From: Neocallimastix lanati (nom. inval.)
Taxonomy: Eukaryota; Neocallimastigomycota; Neocallimastigomycetes; Neocallimastigales; Neocallimastigaceae
Length of the DNA: 64,000 nt
Direction: 5' to 3'
NCBI GenBank assembly: GCA_016946835.1
Contig: JACVTC010000117.1
Location: 83,501-147,500, forward strand
Under the pieces are notes generated by a model. It searched no databases. It was given only the letters and a program-made list of their open reading frames with translations, and was not told the DNA's origin. Below, piece by piece: positions 13,142 through 25,691 of this stretch. Each line of letters starts with the position of its first letter. The stretch's first letter is position 1. The translations under genes and the position numbers were made by a program.

Positions 13142-14044
13142 CATTATTTAATAAATGTTTTATATTTAGTATATTGGATTTTGATATTAACAATTGTTAA
13201 TAAATTATTGAATCAATGAGACTCTTAATCTGTTAAATATAACACTTAAAATCGAAAATGCTATTTATATTTTATTATGTGTTTATTTATTTATTTTATT
13301 ACTTTTACATTTAGAAAGACTTTCTACGTTTAAGAAAATGTCATTACATGTTATTTATAATTATTTTCTATAATAGTCTAACATTATTGGTAACATTTAA
13401 CGTTACACTGTATTATATTATTGAATAAAAATATTTTACACTTAATAATGTAGTATAATGTACAACGTAATTAAACACATAACTGTGATATTTAACAATA
13501 TATATATATATATATATACATTAAAAAAATTTACTTTTAATTTATTACTTCGGTTAAAATCAAAAACTCTTTTTTTTTTTTTTTTTTTTATATATATAAT
13601 TTGCTATAATAAAAATATGACAAGAATAAAAAAATTTTTTCATTCGAGAATTTTAAAAGATTATAGAATTTTTTAAACATATAAAAGAACAAAGAATAAA
13701 TGAAATAAATAAAATAAAATACAATAAAAGTGAATAATAGTAATAATAAATAACAAAAATAAGAATATTAATATTCCTTTTTGATTTTTTATTTTATTTT
13801 AATTTATTTTTATAATTAAAAAAAAAAAATAATAACAAAAGGAAAAAAACAATAATTTATCAACGAAGACGATATAGATATGAATGCACATGAATATGAA
13901 TATACAATAAGTATAAAGATTTTAGATTCTAAATATATTTTTATGTTATTTTATTTTTTTTTTTATTGGAATAAAAAAAATATTTTGAAAATAATTTCTT
14001 TAATTGTTGGGTTAATCATTATATAATAATGATTATTTTAAATA

Positions 14045-14077
<33 letters not shown>

Positions 14078-16105
14078 TTTATTTTTATTATTATTATTAT
14101 TATTTTACTTTTAATTTTTTATATTTAGTTTTATGGACATTTGATATATAAATTAATTAAATTTCATAAAATAAAATAGATAAAGTTTTTAATAGAAGAA
14201 GATAAAATAAAATGAAAAAAAAAATTTTTTTTTTTTATTTTTTAATAGGATAAGAATTTATGAATTATTGTTGTACCTAAAATTTAATTATTATTATTAT
14301 AATTATTTTTTAAACTAGTAAAAATAAAAAATTATAATAAATAAAATTACAAGTTTTATTTTTTATTATTTGATGTAAATATTATAAATAATATACAACA
14401 ATTAGCTATAAAACTATAAAATTTATTATGAATTATAATATTATTAATATTTTATAATAAATAATATAATTATTTAGAAATTGTTAATTTTTAAAATAAA
14501 GAATATTAAATATAATAATATTTATTATATAATTTTTTATTATTGTTGTTGGTATTTAATATTAATATTATTGTTATTATTGATTTTATATATATAATAT
14601 ATTATTCCCTTTTTTTTTTTTTATAATTATTATTAGTTATTTTGTTTTATTTTATTTTTTTTTTTTTTTTTGTACTAGCTGTTAATTATAATAATTTTAA
14701 TAATTTATAATAATAATTTAAAATTTTTATAAAGACAAATACTAAAAATGGTTGGTTAATTAGAAAAAATTGAAATTAATAATAATAAATAAAAATTATT
14801 AAATAAAATCAAGTAAAAAAATAAAAATTTAAAAAAAATTTTTTTTTTTTGTTGTTAATTTTAATTAAATAACTCCAGATAATTAATAAAATAAAAAAGT
14901 TAATGGTTACATTAATTAAAATTCAACAAATAAAATTTTAAACCTATGAAAAAAGTAATATATTTAAAAGTTAATTATTACTATTTTAAACATAATAAAA
15001 ATATATATATATAATAATAGTATAATAATAATAATAAAAGAATATATAAAACATATTATATAATAATAATAATAATAATAATAAAAATAATAATAGATAA
15101 AAAGCAATATTAATAGTAATGATTTAATCATTTATAAATATATTTGTTAATAATAAAAAAAAAATATTTAATAAAAATGAATATAATATTTAAATTATTA
15201 TAATAACTGGGATTTGAAGTATGAATTTAAAATAATAATTAAATTAAAACTACTGTTAATATTTATATATAATTAAAAATTTAAAAAAATTATAAAAATA
15301 AAAATCCTTTCTAACTTGTTAATTAATTATTTTTTTAATATATTATCTTTTTAAATAGTTTATATATATATACACTTTATATAATAATTGTAATAATAAT
15401 TGTAATAATAATTGTAATAATAATTGTAATAATAATTGTAATAATAATTGTAATAATAATTGTAATAATAATTGCAATAATAATTGTAATAATAAATAAT
15501 GATTTAAAATAACTCTTAATTATTTTCTATTTTACCGAAATAAAGAACCTATAAATATATTTATATAATAATTAATAATTAATAATTAATAATATATAAT
15601 AAAAAATAATAAAATATTATTATTTTTATATTATTAAAAATATTATTTGATTTTTATATAAATAATAAAATTTTTACTCTCATAAATTCTTTTATTTTTT
15701 ATTTTTTAATTTTTATAATTATTAAATTTTAAATAATGAAATTTATTTTTTTAATTAAATAAAGAAAATTTTTTTTTAAAAAAAATATATATATAATATT
15801 TATTAACTATGAATTATTTATGACAATAATATATATTTATAAATATATATATAAATCTTTTTCTGCTTTCTTTTATGAACGTAGTAATATTAAAAATAAT
15901 TAAAAAAAATATTAATGATAAATATATTTTAATATTTCAATTGGGAAATAATTATAAAAATAAGAATAGAAAAGAAAAAATTATTTTAGAAAAAAAAAAA
16001 GGATTATTTAAATAGAAATAAAAATAAGGATTAATTAAAAGTAAAAAAAAAAAAAAAAAAAGAACAAATTAAAATTAAAAATATTATTAATAAAAAAAAA
16101 AAAGC
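13142..16105. other. AT-rich spacer with a 12-bp minisatellite; 5' flank of the RING gene
   Basis: About 3 kb without a supported gene. Bases 13200-13450 are slightly less AT-rich and may hold remnants of the copia 5' LTR, but no LTR boundary can be fixed. ATT runs lie near 14045-14105 and ATA runs near 15060-15080. Just before the RING gene start are two long A-runs, as also seen before other genes here. Confidence 0.65.
15381..15497. repeat. 12-bp minisatellite TAATAATAATTG
   Basis: About nine tandem copies of a 12-base unit (TAATAATAATTG) in exact register, with one T-to-C change near the right end. Confidence 0.9.
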
Positions 16106-18838
16106 ATGAGTCCAAACATGATAAATAATGAAAATTTAACTGGTTCTAATGATGATGAGAACTTATCATCATCTTCCTCTTCTCTTGAAAGAAGTCCTTA
16201 TCTCTTCTTTTTACCTAATTTTTTAAATTATTCAGATAATAATAATAATCAATCGGATAATTCAACAAGAGCAACAACACCAGAAGAAGCAGTTGAAGAA
16301 ATTCAAGAAGATATTATTCAAGAGGAAATAGTTAATGAAGATACTAATAATACTTCAAATGATGCCACTAACACTACTAATATGATTACATCAACTCCTA
16401 TCATTCCTATCTCCACCACATCCACCGCCACCACCACTACCACAACAACAACAACAGTAAGATCATCTGCTCATGAACCATACATTAATAGAATGGAAAG
16501 ATTAAGTGATGAACCTATCCTTCCTATGAGAGCATTTGAATCTCAAGAACAAGAAAATGATTCTCAAGGTGGAGAAGATGATCGTCGTGTCTCATTTAGA
16601 GAAGAAAATAGTAATATAAATGAAAATGAAAATAGAAATAGAAATGATACTATTGATAATGAAAATGAACCAAGACGATTAGTAACCAATGAACGAACTA
16701 GTAGTTATGGTATTTTAAGTAGTAATACTAGTTTATTAAGTATTGATGAGACGGCAGGAGATGATCCTTTAGGAAATAATAATGAAAGAGAATTTAATGA
16801 TGATAGTGTTCAAAATTTAATTGCATTATTGGATCGAATTCATCGTATTAATATGTTAAGTCGAGCAATTGAAGAAGAAAGACGAAGACAAAGAGAAATG
16901 GAACGTGAACAAGAAAGACAGAGAGAAAGAGAACTAATGATGAATTCAGAACAAAGTGAATTGAATAGCTTTGTTAGTCTTCTAAATACAATGATATTTT
17001 TAATTTCAGCTGATCGTCAATTGCGTCGACCATTAATGGAAGATTACCCTATTAATGATGATCTTGAAGGAAGAGAAGAAAATGATCAAATTGATAATAA
17101 TGATGATGATGGATTGGGAATTGGAAGAGAACAACGTACTTTCAGAACGAATAGTCAAGCACAAAGTCAAGCTCAAGGTCAAATGGAAAGACAAGATCAA
17201 ACTCAATCAGAAATACGTTATATTCGTCCAAATCCAAATCCAATTATAGCCACACCTTTTATGTATGCTCGTTTTGAACCTGAAAGATCTTCAGCAACAA
17301 CACGTCGTGATTCTCCATCAATTTTTGATGATGAAAATGCTCATGAAACGCCAAATGATACCAACCCCACAAGAATTAATAGACCATTCATTACACGACC
17401 ACAAAATAATCTTATGTTTATTAATGTACCATTATCATTTGATTTAGCCAATCTTATTCAACTTCTATCCTTCTCCAGTCCTCATCGTCATCCAGGAGCT
17501 TCTAAGGAAGCCATGGAAAATGCTACACGTATTCTTACCCCAGAAATGATGAAATTTGGAACACGTTTACAAAATCAACCCAACTGTATTATTTGTCAAG
17601 AAGATTTTATTACGAATGTGAATAAACGTCTTCGTAGTAAAACAAGTTTATTAAAGATTAAATCTGAAATTGATGATGGTAAACCTACTGAAAAAGAAGA
17701 AGGAGAAGAAAAAGAAAAAGAAGGAAAAGAAGAGAAAGTAAGTGATGGCCATTGTGAAGATTATGATGATCATAACGACGTAGATACTGATGATGATAAC
17801 ATTCGTTTAATGCCCTGTGGACATATATTTCATGAGTGCTGTCTCTTCCAATGGTTAAAAGATAACAATACCTGTCCCGTCTGTCGTTATGAACTGGAAA
17901 CGGAAGATGAAGAATATAATGAAGGGGTTCATAAAAGAATGGCCGAAAGAGGAATTGATATTCCTTCCTTCAATATCGATTTTACCTTTTTCTGTTCCCT
18001 TGAAAAAAGTGGACAATGTCAATGCCTTGCCTCCAATCGATTATTAAAGAAAAGACTTGAAGGAGGAAGTCATTCATTGGCCAAATGTAATTCCATTGAA
18101 AATCTTATTTCACATGCTATAACACAATCAAATACTATGAATATGAGATATGTTCGTTTACCTTGTTGTAATCATGAATTCCATTGGCCATGTTTTAAGG
18201 AAGCTCTCGTTAAAGCAGGTTATCAATGGGAAGAAGAAGAGGATGAAGCCAAAAAACAACAAGAACCCTTCTATATTCCACCAAAGAAAAAGTCATTAAA
18301 GATAAAAACTCCAATGAAAAATAAGAAATCCGATAGAGATACCATAGGAAATGTCATAAATATTAATTTCAATAGTAATAACCATAAATCAGAAAATGTA
18401 GTGAATAATAGAAATTTGAATAATAATAATAATGATGATGAAGATGATAATAAAGCACCTATCATAGAAAATGATATTATTATAACCGATTTAGAAGATG
18501 AAGAAGAAATTGAACATGAACATGAAGAAGTAAAAGTAGAAGAAGGAGAAGAAGAAGATAACATTGATTATTCTATTCAAAGCTCCTCTCAAAAGCCAAC
18601 CATTAAAAAAGTAAAATCAGATGAATGGATGGAAATAAAGTGTCCTGTTTGTATGAAAATAAATAAAATTCCAGTGGCAGCACTTAAATCAAAAGAGCAA
18701 GTCAAACCTACTACTATGATACGTTCAAAAAGTCTTACCACTCTTCCAAAATCCCTCTCCATAGAAAAATTAGAACTTAGAAAATTAACAACCAATAACA
18801 GTTTAATGAATTTGAATTTATACAATAACAACATATAA
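16106..18838 (+). CDS. Tandem RING-type E3 ubiquitin ligase-like protein (910 aa)
   Basis: Intronless 910-residue protein. Residues 1-490 are low-complexity (Ser, Asn, Thr, Glu) with an Arg/Glu-rich helical stretch at about 255-280. A RING-H2 follows: C494-x2-C497, then C571-G-H573, H576, C579, C590-x2-C593. The usual C2-C3 spacing is up to about 39 residues, but here it is 73, filled with an acidic Lys/Glu/Asp insertion. A second RING-like module uses Cys around 630-640, then C688-N-H690, H693, C696, and CPVC at 846-849, with an insertion of about 150 residues before the last pair. RING-H2 proteins bind E2 enzymes and promote ubiquitin transfer, so an E3 role is inferred. The second module may be structural. 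The start is the first ATG after an A-rich leader; no signal peptide or clear membrane segment. Confidence 0.82.
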   Translation: MSPNMINNENLTGSNDDENLSSSSSSLERSPYLFFLPNFLNYSDNNNNQSDNSTRATTPEEAVEEIQEDIIQEEIVNEDTNNTSNDATNTTNMITSTPIIPISTTSTATTTTTTTTTVRSSAHEPYINRMERLSDEPILPMRAFESQEQENDSQGGEDDRRVSFREENSNINENENRNRNDTIDNENEPRRLVTNERTSSYGILSSNTSLLSIDETAGDDPLGNNNEREFNDDSVQNLIALLDRIHRINMLSRAIEEERRRQREMEREQERQRERELMMNSEQSELNSFVSLLNTMIFLISADRQLRRPLMEDYPINDDLEGREENDQIDNNDDDGLGIGREQRTFRTNSQAQSQAQGQMERQDQTQSEIRYIRPNPNPIIATPFMYARFEPERSSATTRRDSPSIFDDENAHETPNDTNPTRINRPFITRPQNNLMFINVPLSFDLANLIQLLSFSSPHRHPGASKEAMENATRILTPEMMKFGTRLQNQPNCIICQEDFITNVNKRLRSKTSLLKIKSEIDDGKPTEKEEGEEKEKEGKEEKVSDGHCEDYDDHNDVDTDDDNIRLMPCGHIFHECCLFQWLKDNNTCPVCRYELETEDEEYNEGVHKRMAERGIDIPSFNIDFTFFCSLEKSGQCQCLASNRLLKKRLEGGSHSLAKCNSIENLISHAITQSNTMNMRYVRLPCCNHEFHWPCFKEALVKAGYQWEEEEDEAKKQQEPFYIPPKKKSLKIKTPMKNKKSDRDTIGNVININFNSNNHKSENVVNNRNLNNNNNDDEDDNKAPIIENDIIITDLEDEEEIEHEHEEVKVEEGEEEDNIDYSIQSSSQKPTIKKVKSDEWMEIKCPVCMKINKIPVAALKSKEQVKPTTMIRSKSLTTLPKSLSIEKLELRKLTTNNSLMNLNLYNNNI

Positions 18839-20235
18839 TAAAAAGTATGTTGCAACAATGTTATATAACAATAGATTTATTTATTTATATATATATATAT
18901 ATTAAAAAGAAAATTAATAATAAAATTAATATTATAAAATAGAAATATATATGATATATATATATATATATCATATATATAAGAATATTTTCTTATTAAA
19001 ATAATTTTCTAAAGATAAAAATTTTTTTCATCTTTTTTTTTATTATAATAATTTTTTATATTTATATATTTATTTTTTATCTTTAATAATAATGATCTAT
19101 TATTATAGAATTAAATATTCTTTAAAGAAAAAAAAAAAAAAAAATTAAAAATAATTATTATTTATTTATATTTAAAATAATAATTTATTATATTATTTAT
19201 TATAATTAATTAATTAATTATTTATTTATTTATATATTAATTCATTAAATCATCATTTTTCAATTAATCTTTATTAATAATTAATTGAATATTATATAAT
19301 TAATATTTAAACAAACATATAAATTATCATAGAAATTGAAAATAGACTTTATATATATGTATTTATATATATAAAATAAAATAAAAAAAAAAAAAAAAAG
19401 GAAATTTCAAAAAAAAAAATTTTTTTTTAAACATTTCTAAATAAATTATTAATTATAAATACACATTTTTTTTACAAATATTTTATTCTATATTTTATTT
19501 TTTTATTTTATTTTTTTATTTTTTATTTTTTTTTTTTTTTTATAACATTTTTATTATTATATTTATTTAATGATAAAATTAATAAAAAGAAAAAAAAAAT
19601 TTTTTTTATTATCATTATTATTATTTTTTCTATGAATTTAATATATATATAAATTATTTAATTATTTATATATATATATTTTTTTTAAAAAAGAAAAAAA
19701 AAATCATAATAGTAATAATAATTTTTATATCCTAAATGATATAATATTATCTATTATTTTCTTATTATATATAAAAAAATTTTTTTTTTTTTTATATTTA
19801 TTGCTTTTTTTTTTTTTTTTTTATATAAATATACAAATTTTACTAGTTTGTTTTTAATTATCGTTATTATCTATATAAATATATATTTATTTATATTCTA
19901 TTTATGTTTATAATTTATGTTTATAATTTTATTTTTATTTTTTATTAATTTATTTTTTATTTTTTATTTTTTTTAAAATTTTATTTTTTATTTATTTATT
20001 CTTTCTATTATTTTATTTCTATATTAATTTATTATTTTTCTCTTTTCTTAAATTTTTAATTTTTATCTTTATTTTTATTTATTTATTTTTGTTTCTATTT
20101 TTTTTTTTTTTTTTTATTTTTATTATTATTATTATTTTTATTTTTTATTTCATTATTTTTCTATAATTTTTTTTTTTTTAATTATTATATATATATTATT
20201 ATATAACCGATTTAATTTATTATTTTTTTTATTAT

Positions 20236-20274
<39 letters not shown>

Positions 20275-20413
20275 CTTCTTCTTTTAAATAAAATTTATAG
20301 ATATTGAATTAGAAAAAAAAGTTAAAAAAAAAAAAATTGATTTAAAGATTTATTTATTACAATTTTTGGAAAAAAATAATAATAATTAAAAAAAAAAAAG
20401 AACTGTATAAAAT

Positions 20414-20451
<38 letters not shown>

Positions 20452-20529
20452 TATATATATATATATATATATAAATTATTATTATTATTATTATTATTAC
20501 TATACTTCTTAAATTAATATTTTTAAAAA
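18839..20529. other. AT-rich spacer, no gene seen
   Basis: About 1.7 kb of T- and A-runs between the RING gene and the 3' end of the RhoGAP gene, two genes that converge here. A long poly-T lies at about 20237-20274, with another near 20417-20445 and TA runs near 20450-20475. A palindromic TATATATGATATATATATATATATCATATATA-like stretch, not quoted in full, lies at about 18945-18981. Confidence 0.7.
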
Positions 20530-20691
20530 TTATTCTTGTGGTATAGGACCATTTGGATCTTCTAAATCAGATCCATTCAATATAAGAATTCTTAAGAATG
20601 CTTGTTCGAATTTGGTATTATCAAATATAGTAGTAAGATTATCACTATTGATTAGATTAATTTTTTTTTTATTATATGTATATATATATAT

Positions 20692-20724
<33 letters not shown>

Positions 20725-23700
20725 AATAATAAATATAAAAAAAATATTTTTTTATTTTTTTTTTTTTTTACTTACCTTGGACATCTTAAAAAGTTTGGTG
20801 CAAAGACCATAGCCAAATTGGCTAGAGTCATTTTAGTTATTGGTTGATTTCTTTGATCAGCGATTATCTGAAAAGAAAAAAAAAAATTAAAATTAAAATT
20901 AATTATTAATAAATAATTAATTAAATATATATATAATGTTAATATTATAAAAATATAATAATAAAAGTATTAAATATTTAAAATAAATTAATAAATAAAT
21001 AAAAACTTACTCTAAGGAAATTAATCATATAGTTTACAACTCTACGATTAGTTTCTGGTAGTATCTTAACAATTTTCCATGCATCTTCCGTTGCTCCTTC
21101 TTGACCTTCCCTTGCACCTACATCTATACAATCTTGAGTAAATTTATCGGTTAAGAATAATAATAATGATAGCATACATTAGTTTCATTATATTAATAAT
21201 CATCATTTAATCAATTATAATAATAATATTCGAAACATATAAAGTATAGAGTAGAAGAAGAAAAATAAATAAAAAAAAAAAAATAATAATAATAATAAAA
21301 AAAAAAAAAATATTTAATAAAAAGGATATTAATTAGCAGCTGGAATTAATGGATCAGCAAGATCCCGAAGCCAAAACTTTAATAATGAAGCTGGAACATT
21401 TGGATCTAATTATTGAAATAATTTAAAAAAGAAAAACAGGTTTATTAAAAAAAAAAAAAAAAAATAAAATAAAAAAAAAATAATTTATTAAATAATACTT
21501 TATTATCAACTTTCTTTTCTTTATTTTTTTTTTTTTAACTAGATTATTAATTATTATTATTATTAATTTATTAATATATTTATTTTTACCTTTAATGTTA
21601 CCTAAATTATATTGGTCTTGGTCAATTCTACATCTTAATTCTAATATTTTAAATTATTTTTTTAAAAAAAAAAAAAATAATCATATATATAATATATTAA
21701 TTATTTTTTAATTATTTTTTTTTTTTATTTTTTTTTATTTTATGTTAAATAATAAAAAATGTAATACAACACCTGTTACCATATCAACATCACCTGGTAC
21801 CTATTAATTTATATATAATTAATATATTTATATATATTAAATTTGTATTGATTTTATTAATATAGCTTAAAAATATAGCCATATTAAATTATCAAATAAT
21901 CATATAATATATTTTAATAATAATAACTTATAACTTACTCTGAAAATACCCTCAGTATGACAACCATTAAGATCTAATACTGCTTTAGCTAAGAAATCCA
22001 TAATTACAGGAATTTTTAATTGAGGTACTTTTTGTTCTTGAACTAACATAATGTCTTGTAATGTTTCACCAAATACAGATGGTTTAAATGGCGCTTCCTG
22101 TTAAAATATTATAATTATAACATAAAAAAAATTACATATAAATTTAATATTGTTTAAAATAAATATATATATCATAAAAATAAAGATTAAAAAATGAAAA
22201 AACGAAAAACGAAAAACAAAAAATAAAAAACAAAAAATAAAATAAAATAAAAAATATTTTAATATACTCTTTAAATTATACTACTATTTTTAATTTTAAT
22301 TTTTATTTTATTCTTTTATATATATAATATATATATATATATTTTTTTTTTACCTTTCCTCTTTCAATTTCATTAATGGTTGGAACCTTTCCTTTTGGAC
22401 CAGTTTGACATATTCTAAGTAATTTTTTGTGACAGTGAGCAATGATAGTGAAAAGGATTTGTTTTTGATTTGGATCTGCGGATGGATGATTCGTAACTTC
22501 TTTTTCAAAGTATTGTCTTATAAATTGTATTAAATAACTTTCAAAATTCTTTGAAGGTGGGAAACTAATGACGATGACAGCCATTAATTGCCATCCTAAA
22601 ATTAAACTATTTGGATTTGGATTTTTTGTTAATTGTTTACAAAGTTGAATATAAATTTCATCTCTTAATTGACCATTCATAATACCCTTTTCTAATAATG
22701 ATTGAATATCTTCAGATTGACCTATTGGACTACGATCACCCATAATTCTTTGAATTAATCTAAAACATTTTGGAGATTCCTTTTGTAATTCTTTATTTAA
22801 GACCATTAGTGGAGCTTTAATTGCGTCTTTTGACCAAACTAATAATTTTTCAAGAGGTACTTTTCTTCTAAATATTCCAGCTCTATGTTCCATAAAGTAT
22901 TGATGTGCAAAACCTTCAATCTGGAATTGGTTAATATTATCTTTAAGGTCATCTGGTAATGTCGGAGGTTCAGTATCAATACGATTCATTGGATGAGTTG
23001 GATTCATTTTATCAGCCATTGCTTTATTTTATTTTATTTTTTTATTTTTATTTTTATTTTTTATTTATTTTTTATTTTTTTTATTATTTATTTTATTTTT
23101 ATTGTTTCCCATCAATTATTTCAACAATTATTCCATAATTTATTCAATCATTTATTTTTTTTTAATAATATTAATTTATCCAAATTATATTATTAATTTT
23201 TTTTTTTTTTTGTTTTATTTTTTTTTTTTTTTTTTTTTTTTTTTGTTTTGTTTTTGTTTTTTGTTTTTGTTTTATATTATCCATTATTAATTATCATTAA
23301 ATGATTTAATTATTTTTATTAAAATATAATATTCATAATTACCATCAATTTTATATTTTTTAGTATCATCATATTTATATTATATTCATCCATCCATCCA
23401 TCCATTCATTTTTTTTTTTTTTAAAAAAAAAAAAAAAACGTATATATTATAATAATTTCATTATCATTATTAATATTTGTTTATAATATTAATTATTATT
23501 AATTATTATTATTTGTCATTATTATTTAATTAATAATATTATTATTGATAATTATTATAATTCAATTTTTTTTTGTATATGTTATTCCAAATATTTTTAA
23601 TAAAATAAAAATTCATCACAATTAATAATATATATCATCCAAAAATTTTATTTTTATTTATTTATATAATTTTTAATAAAAAAAAAATAATAAGATTCTT

Positions 23701-25005
23701 TTTAGTTTAATTCTATTATATTTGTAGTATTTTATAAATAAAATATATATTTTTTTTAAACTTGATCCTTACCATTATTAACAACGGGACTACTAATGCC
23801 TTGTGTTCTGCCGATCATAGCGGCATTTGCAGATTCTGCTGAAGTATTATCAATACGAACTAAATTTGGTCTTTGTTGATTTTGATCGAAAGATGGGCTT
23901 GGTTCCTGATTAATTATAATTTATGATTTAAAATTTATTTTATTCATATTATTTTTTGATTTAAAATAATTAAAACGAATATTCCATAATTAAAAATTAT
24001 TTTAGTGAAAAGAATTAATTAATTATATAGGTTAAAATTTGATAAATTTTATAAATGAATATTGAAATATAAAAATAAAATAAAATAAAATAGAAATAAA
24101 ATATTATAAAATAGAAATAAAATAAAATAATAAATTTAGTTAAATACATATTATATATTATAAAATTATAAAATTATAAAATATAAAAAAATGATAAAAA
24201 TTTATACTTTTTAAATAATTCATAAAATTTAAATAAATTTTAAAAATTTTCATAATTTTAACAAAATAAAAAAAAAAAATAATATATAAAAAAAGTACCA
24301 TTGGTTCATTATTTACTTGGTTACCGTTTTTTTGAAGTCTCATTTGCATAGAAACAGCAAGAGTTGTATTTTGAATTGCTATAAGCGGAATAATAGTAAC
24401 TAAAAGAGTTTTTTTTTTTTTTTAAAAAAAATATTTAATATATAGTACTTATATTAAAGATAAAATAAAATAATAATAATTATAATAATAATAATTTTAA
24501 ACAATGGTTTTGAAAATTATAAAGAATATATACCATTTTCTGGACGTTTCCATTCTGTTTTTCTTGTTTTTAAATTATAATAATATGGCTAATATAACAA
24601 TAAATTTAATAAATATAAGATATAATAATAATAAAATAATGGCATATTATAGTTTTTTTTATTTTTTAAAAAAAAAAAAAAATTAAATAAAACTTACTAA
24701 ACCATGATTATTATCAAATAATTCCCACCATTCATCACCATTTTCATCTTTTTCTTTTCTGTATTATATTAAATAAAATTTATATTAATATATAAATTTG
24801 ACTCCAATTTAATTATTATATTATCAAAATATAATTATATTATATTCTATATTTTTTTAAAAATATCATAAAGTATAACTTTATATACATTTTTGCATTG
24901 ACTGGTCTTTCCCAAGAACATTCACCACTTTTAATATTAGCATAAAATGACCTTGAAGATTGTGGATCATTTATTTCAATCCAATCATAATCTATTACTT
25001 TTTCC
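20530..25005 (-). CDS. WW-WW-MyTH4-RhoGAP protein (ARHGAP39/Vilse type), 5' exon not found
   Basis: A Rho-family GTPase-activating protein from at least 13 exons (minus strand): 24889-25005, 24698-24758, 24534-24588, 24299-24399, 23773-23905, 22354-23021, 21939-22097, 21773-21800, 21590-21640, 21330-21405, 21011-21137, 20776-20867, 20530-20644. All phases agree and give 593 residues plus a missing N-terminus. WW1 reads DWIEINDP...GECSWERP. WW2 spans two exons (EWWELF...YYYN...TEWKRPEN). MyTH4 is the 222-codon exon at 22354-23021 (GQLRDEIYIQLCKQLTKNP). The RhoGAP keeps the arginine finger (EGIFR), the KFWLRDLADPLIP block and NLAMVFAPNFLR. This order matches animal ARHGAP39/Vilse, a Rac/Cdc42-type GAP; the substrate here is inferred. 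All introns are GT-AG except one AT-AC. The first coding exon lies beyond 25005 and was not identified. Confidence 0.88.
21138..21329 (-). other. Candidate U12-type (AT-AC) intron in the RhoGAP domain
   Basis: On the minus strand the exon ends GCTGCTAATTA and the intron starts ATATCCTTT, a perfect match to the U12-type 5' splice consensus. The intron ends ATTCTTAACCGATAAATTTAC before exon TCAAGATTG. ATTCTTAAC resembles the U12 branch consensus TTCCTTAAC (7 of 9), about 12 bases from the terminal AC. No usable AG acceptor lies near, since the next AG would create a stop. AT-AC splicing joins codons as AAT-TAT-CAA-GAT and restores the RhoGAP block IPAANYQDCI, which aligns with the FYEQCI-like segment of ARHGAP39. 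Confidence 0.82.
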
Positions 25006-25656
25006 CTATTTTTTTTATATTATATTTTTATGTTATCATTAATGAAAATATTAATTATTATTAATTTTTATCTTATGAAAAAACTTTTTTTATTATATAT
25101 ATTATAGAATGTGATTTTTAAAATGTGGATATTGTGAAATAATTTTATTTATTATATAATTTAAACATTATTTGTATAATTTATAGCATTTTATGTGGAT
25201 ATAATATTATAATAACTTCTTTTAGGGTATAAAAAGATTAACTTATATATTTATTCTTTAATATAATAGGAATGAAATCTTTTTTCTTTCTATTTAATCA
25301 CCATTTTCTCCTATATATGTATATTTTTTCTTTTTATTAATCTGTTTTTAAAGATATTAATACATCATAAATCTATGTATATATATTTATTTTGAACAAA
25401 AAAATATAGTAATTACTATTGTTTATATAATAATACAATAATATCTTTTAATTTTATTATTATAGTATATCTTTGTTTCTCTATATAAAAAATATTATTG
25501 TTAGGAATATTTATTTTTTATGCTTCTTTATGATATTTGCCTTTAAATGAAAACATATATAATTTTTTTTTTTAATTATTAAAAAAAATAAAAAATGTAT
25601 ATAAATAAAAAATAGTTATTTATTATATTAATTTTTTTCTTAGAGTTTTTTGTTTT

Positions 25657-25691
<35 letters not shown>

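Noticed and set aside
13220-13430. 5' LTR of the minus-strand copia element
   Set aside because: TGTTA- and TAACA-like ends are present, but no second copy exists in the window to define an LTR.
18271-18858. Minus-strand frames of 89-97 codons opposite the RING gene
   Set aside because: Shadows of the acidic and Asn-rich C-terminal coding region.
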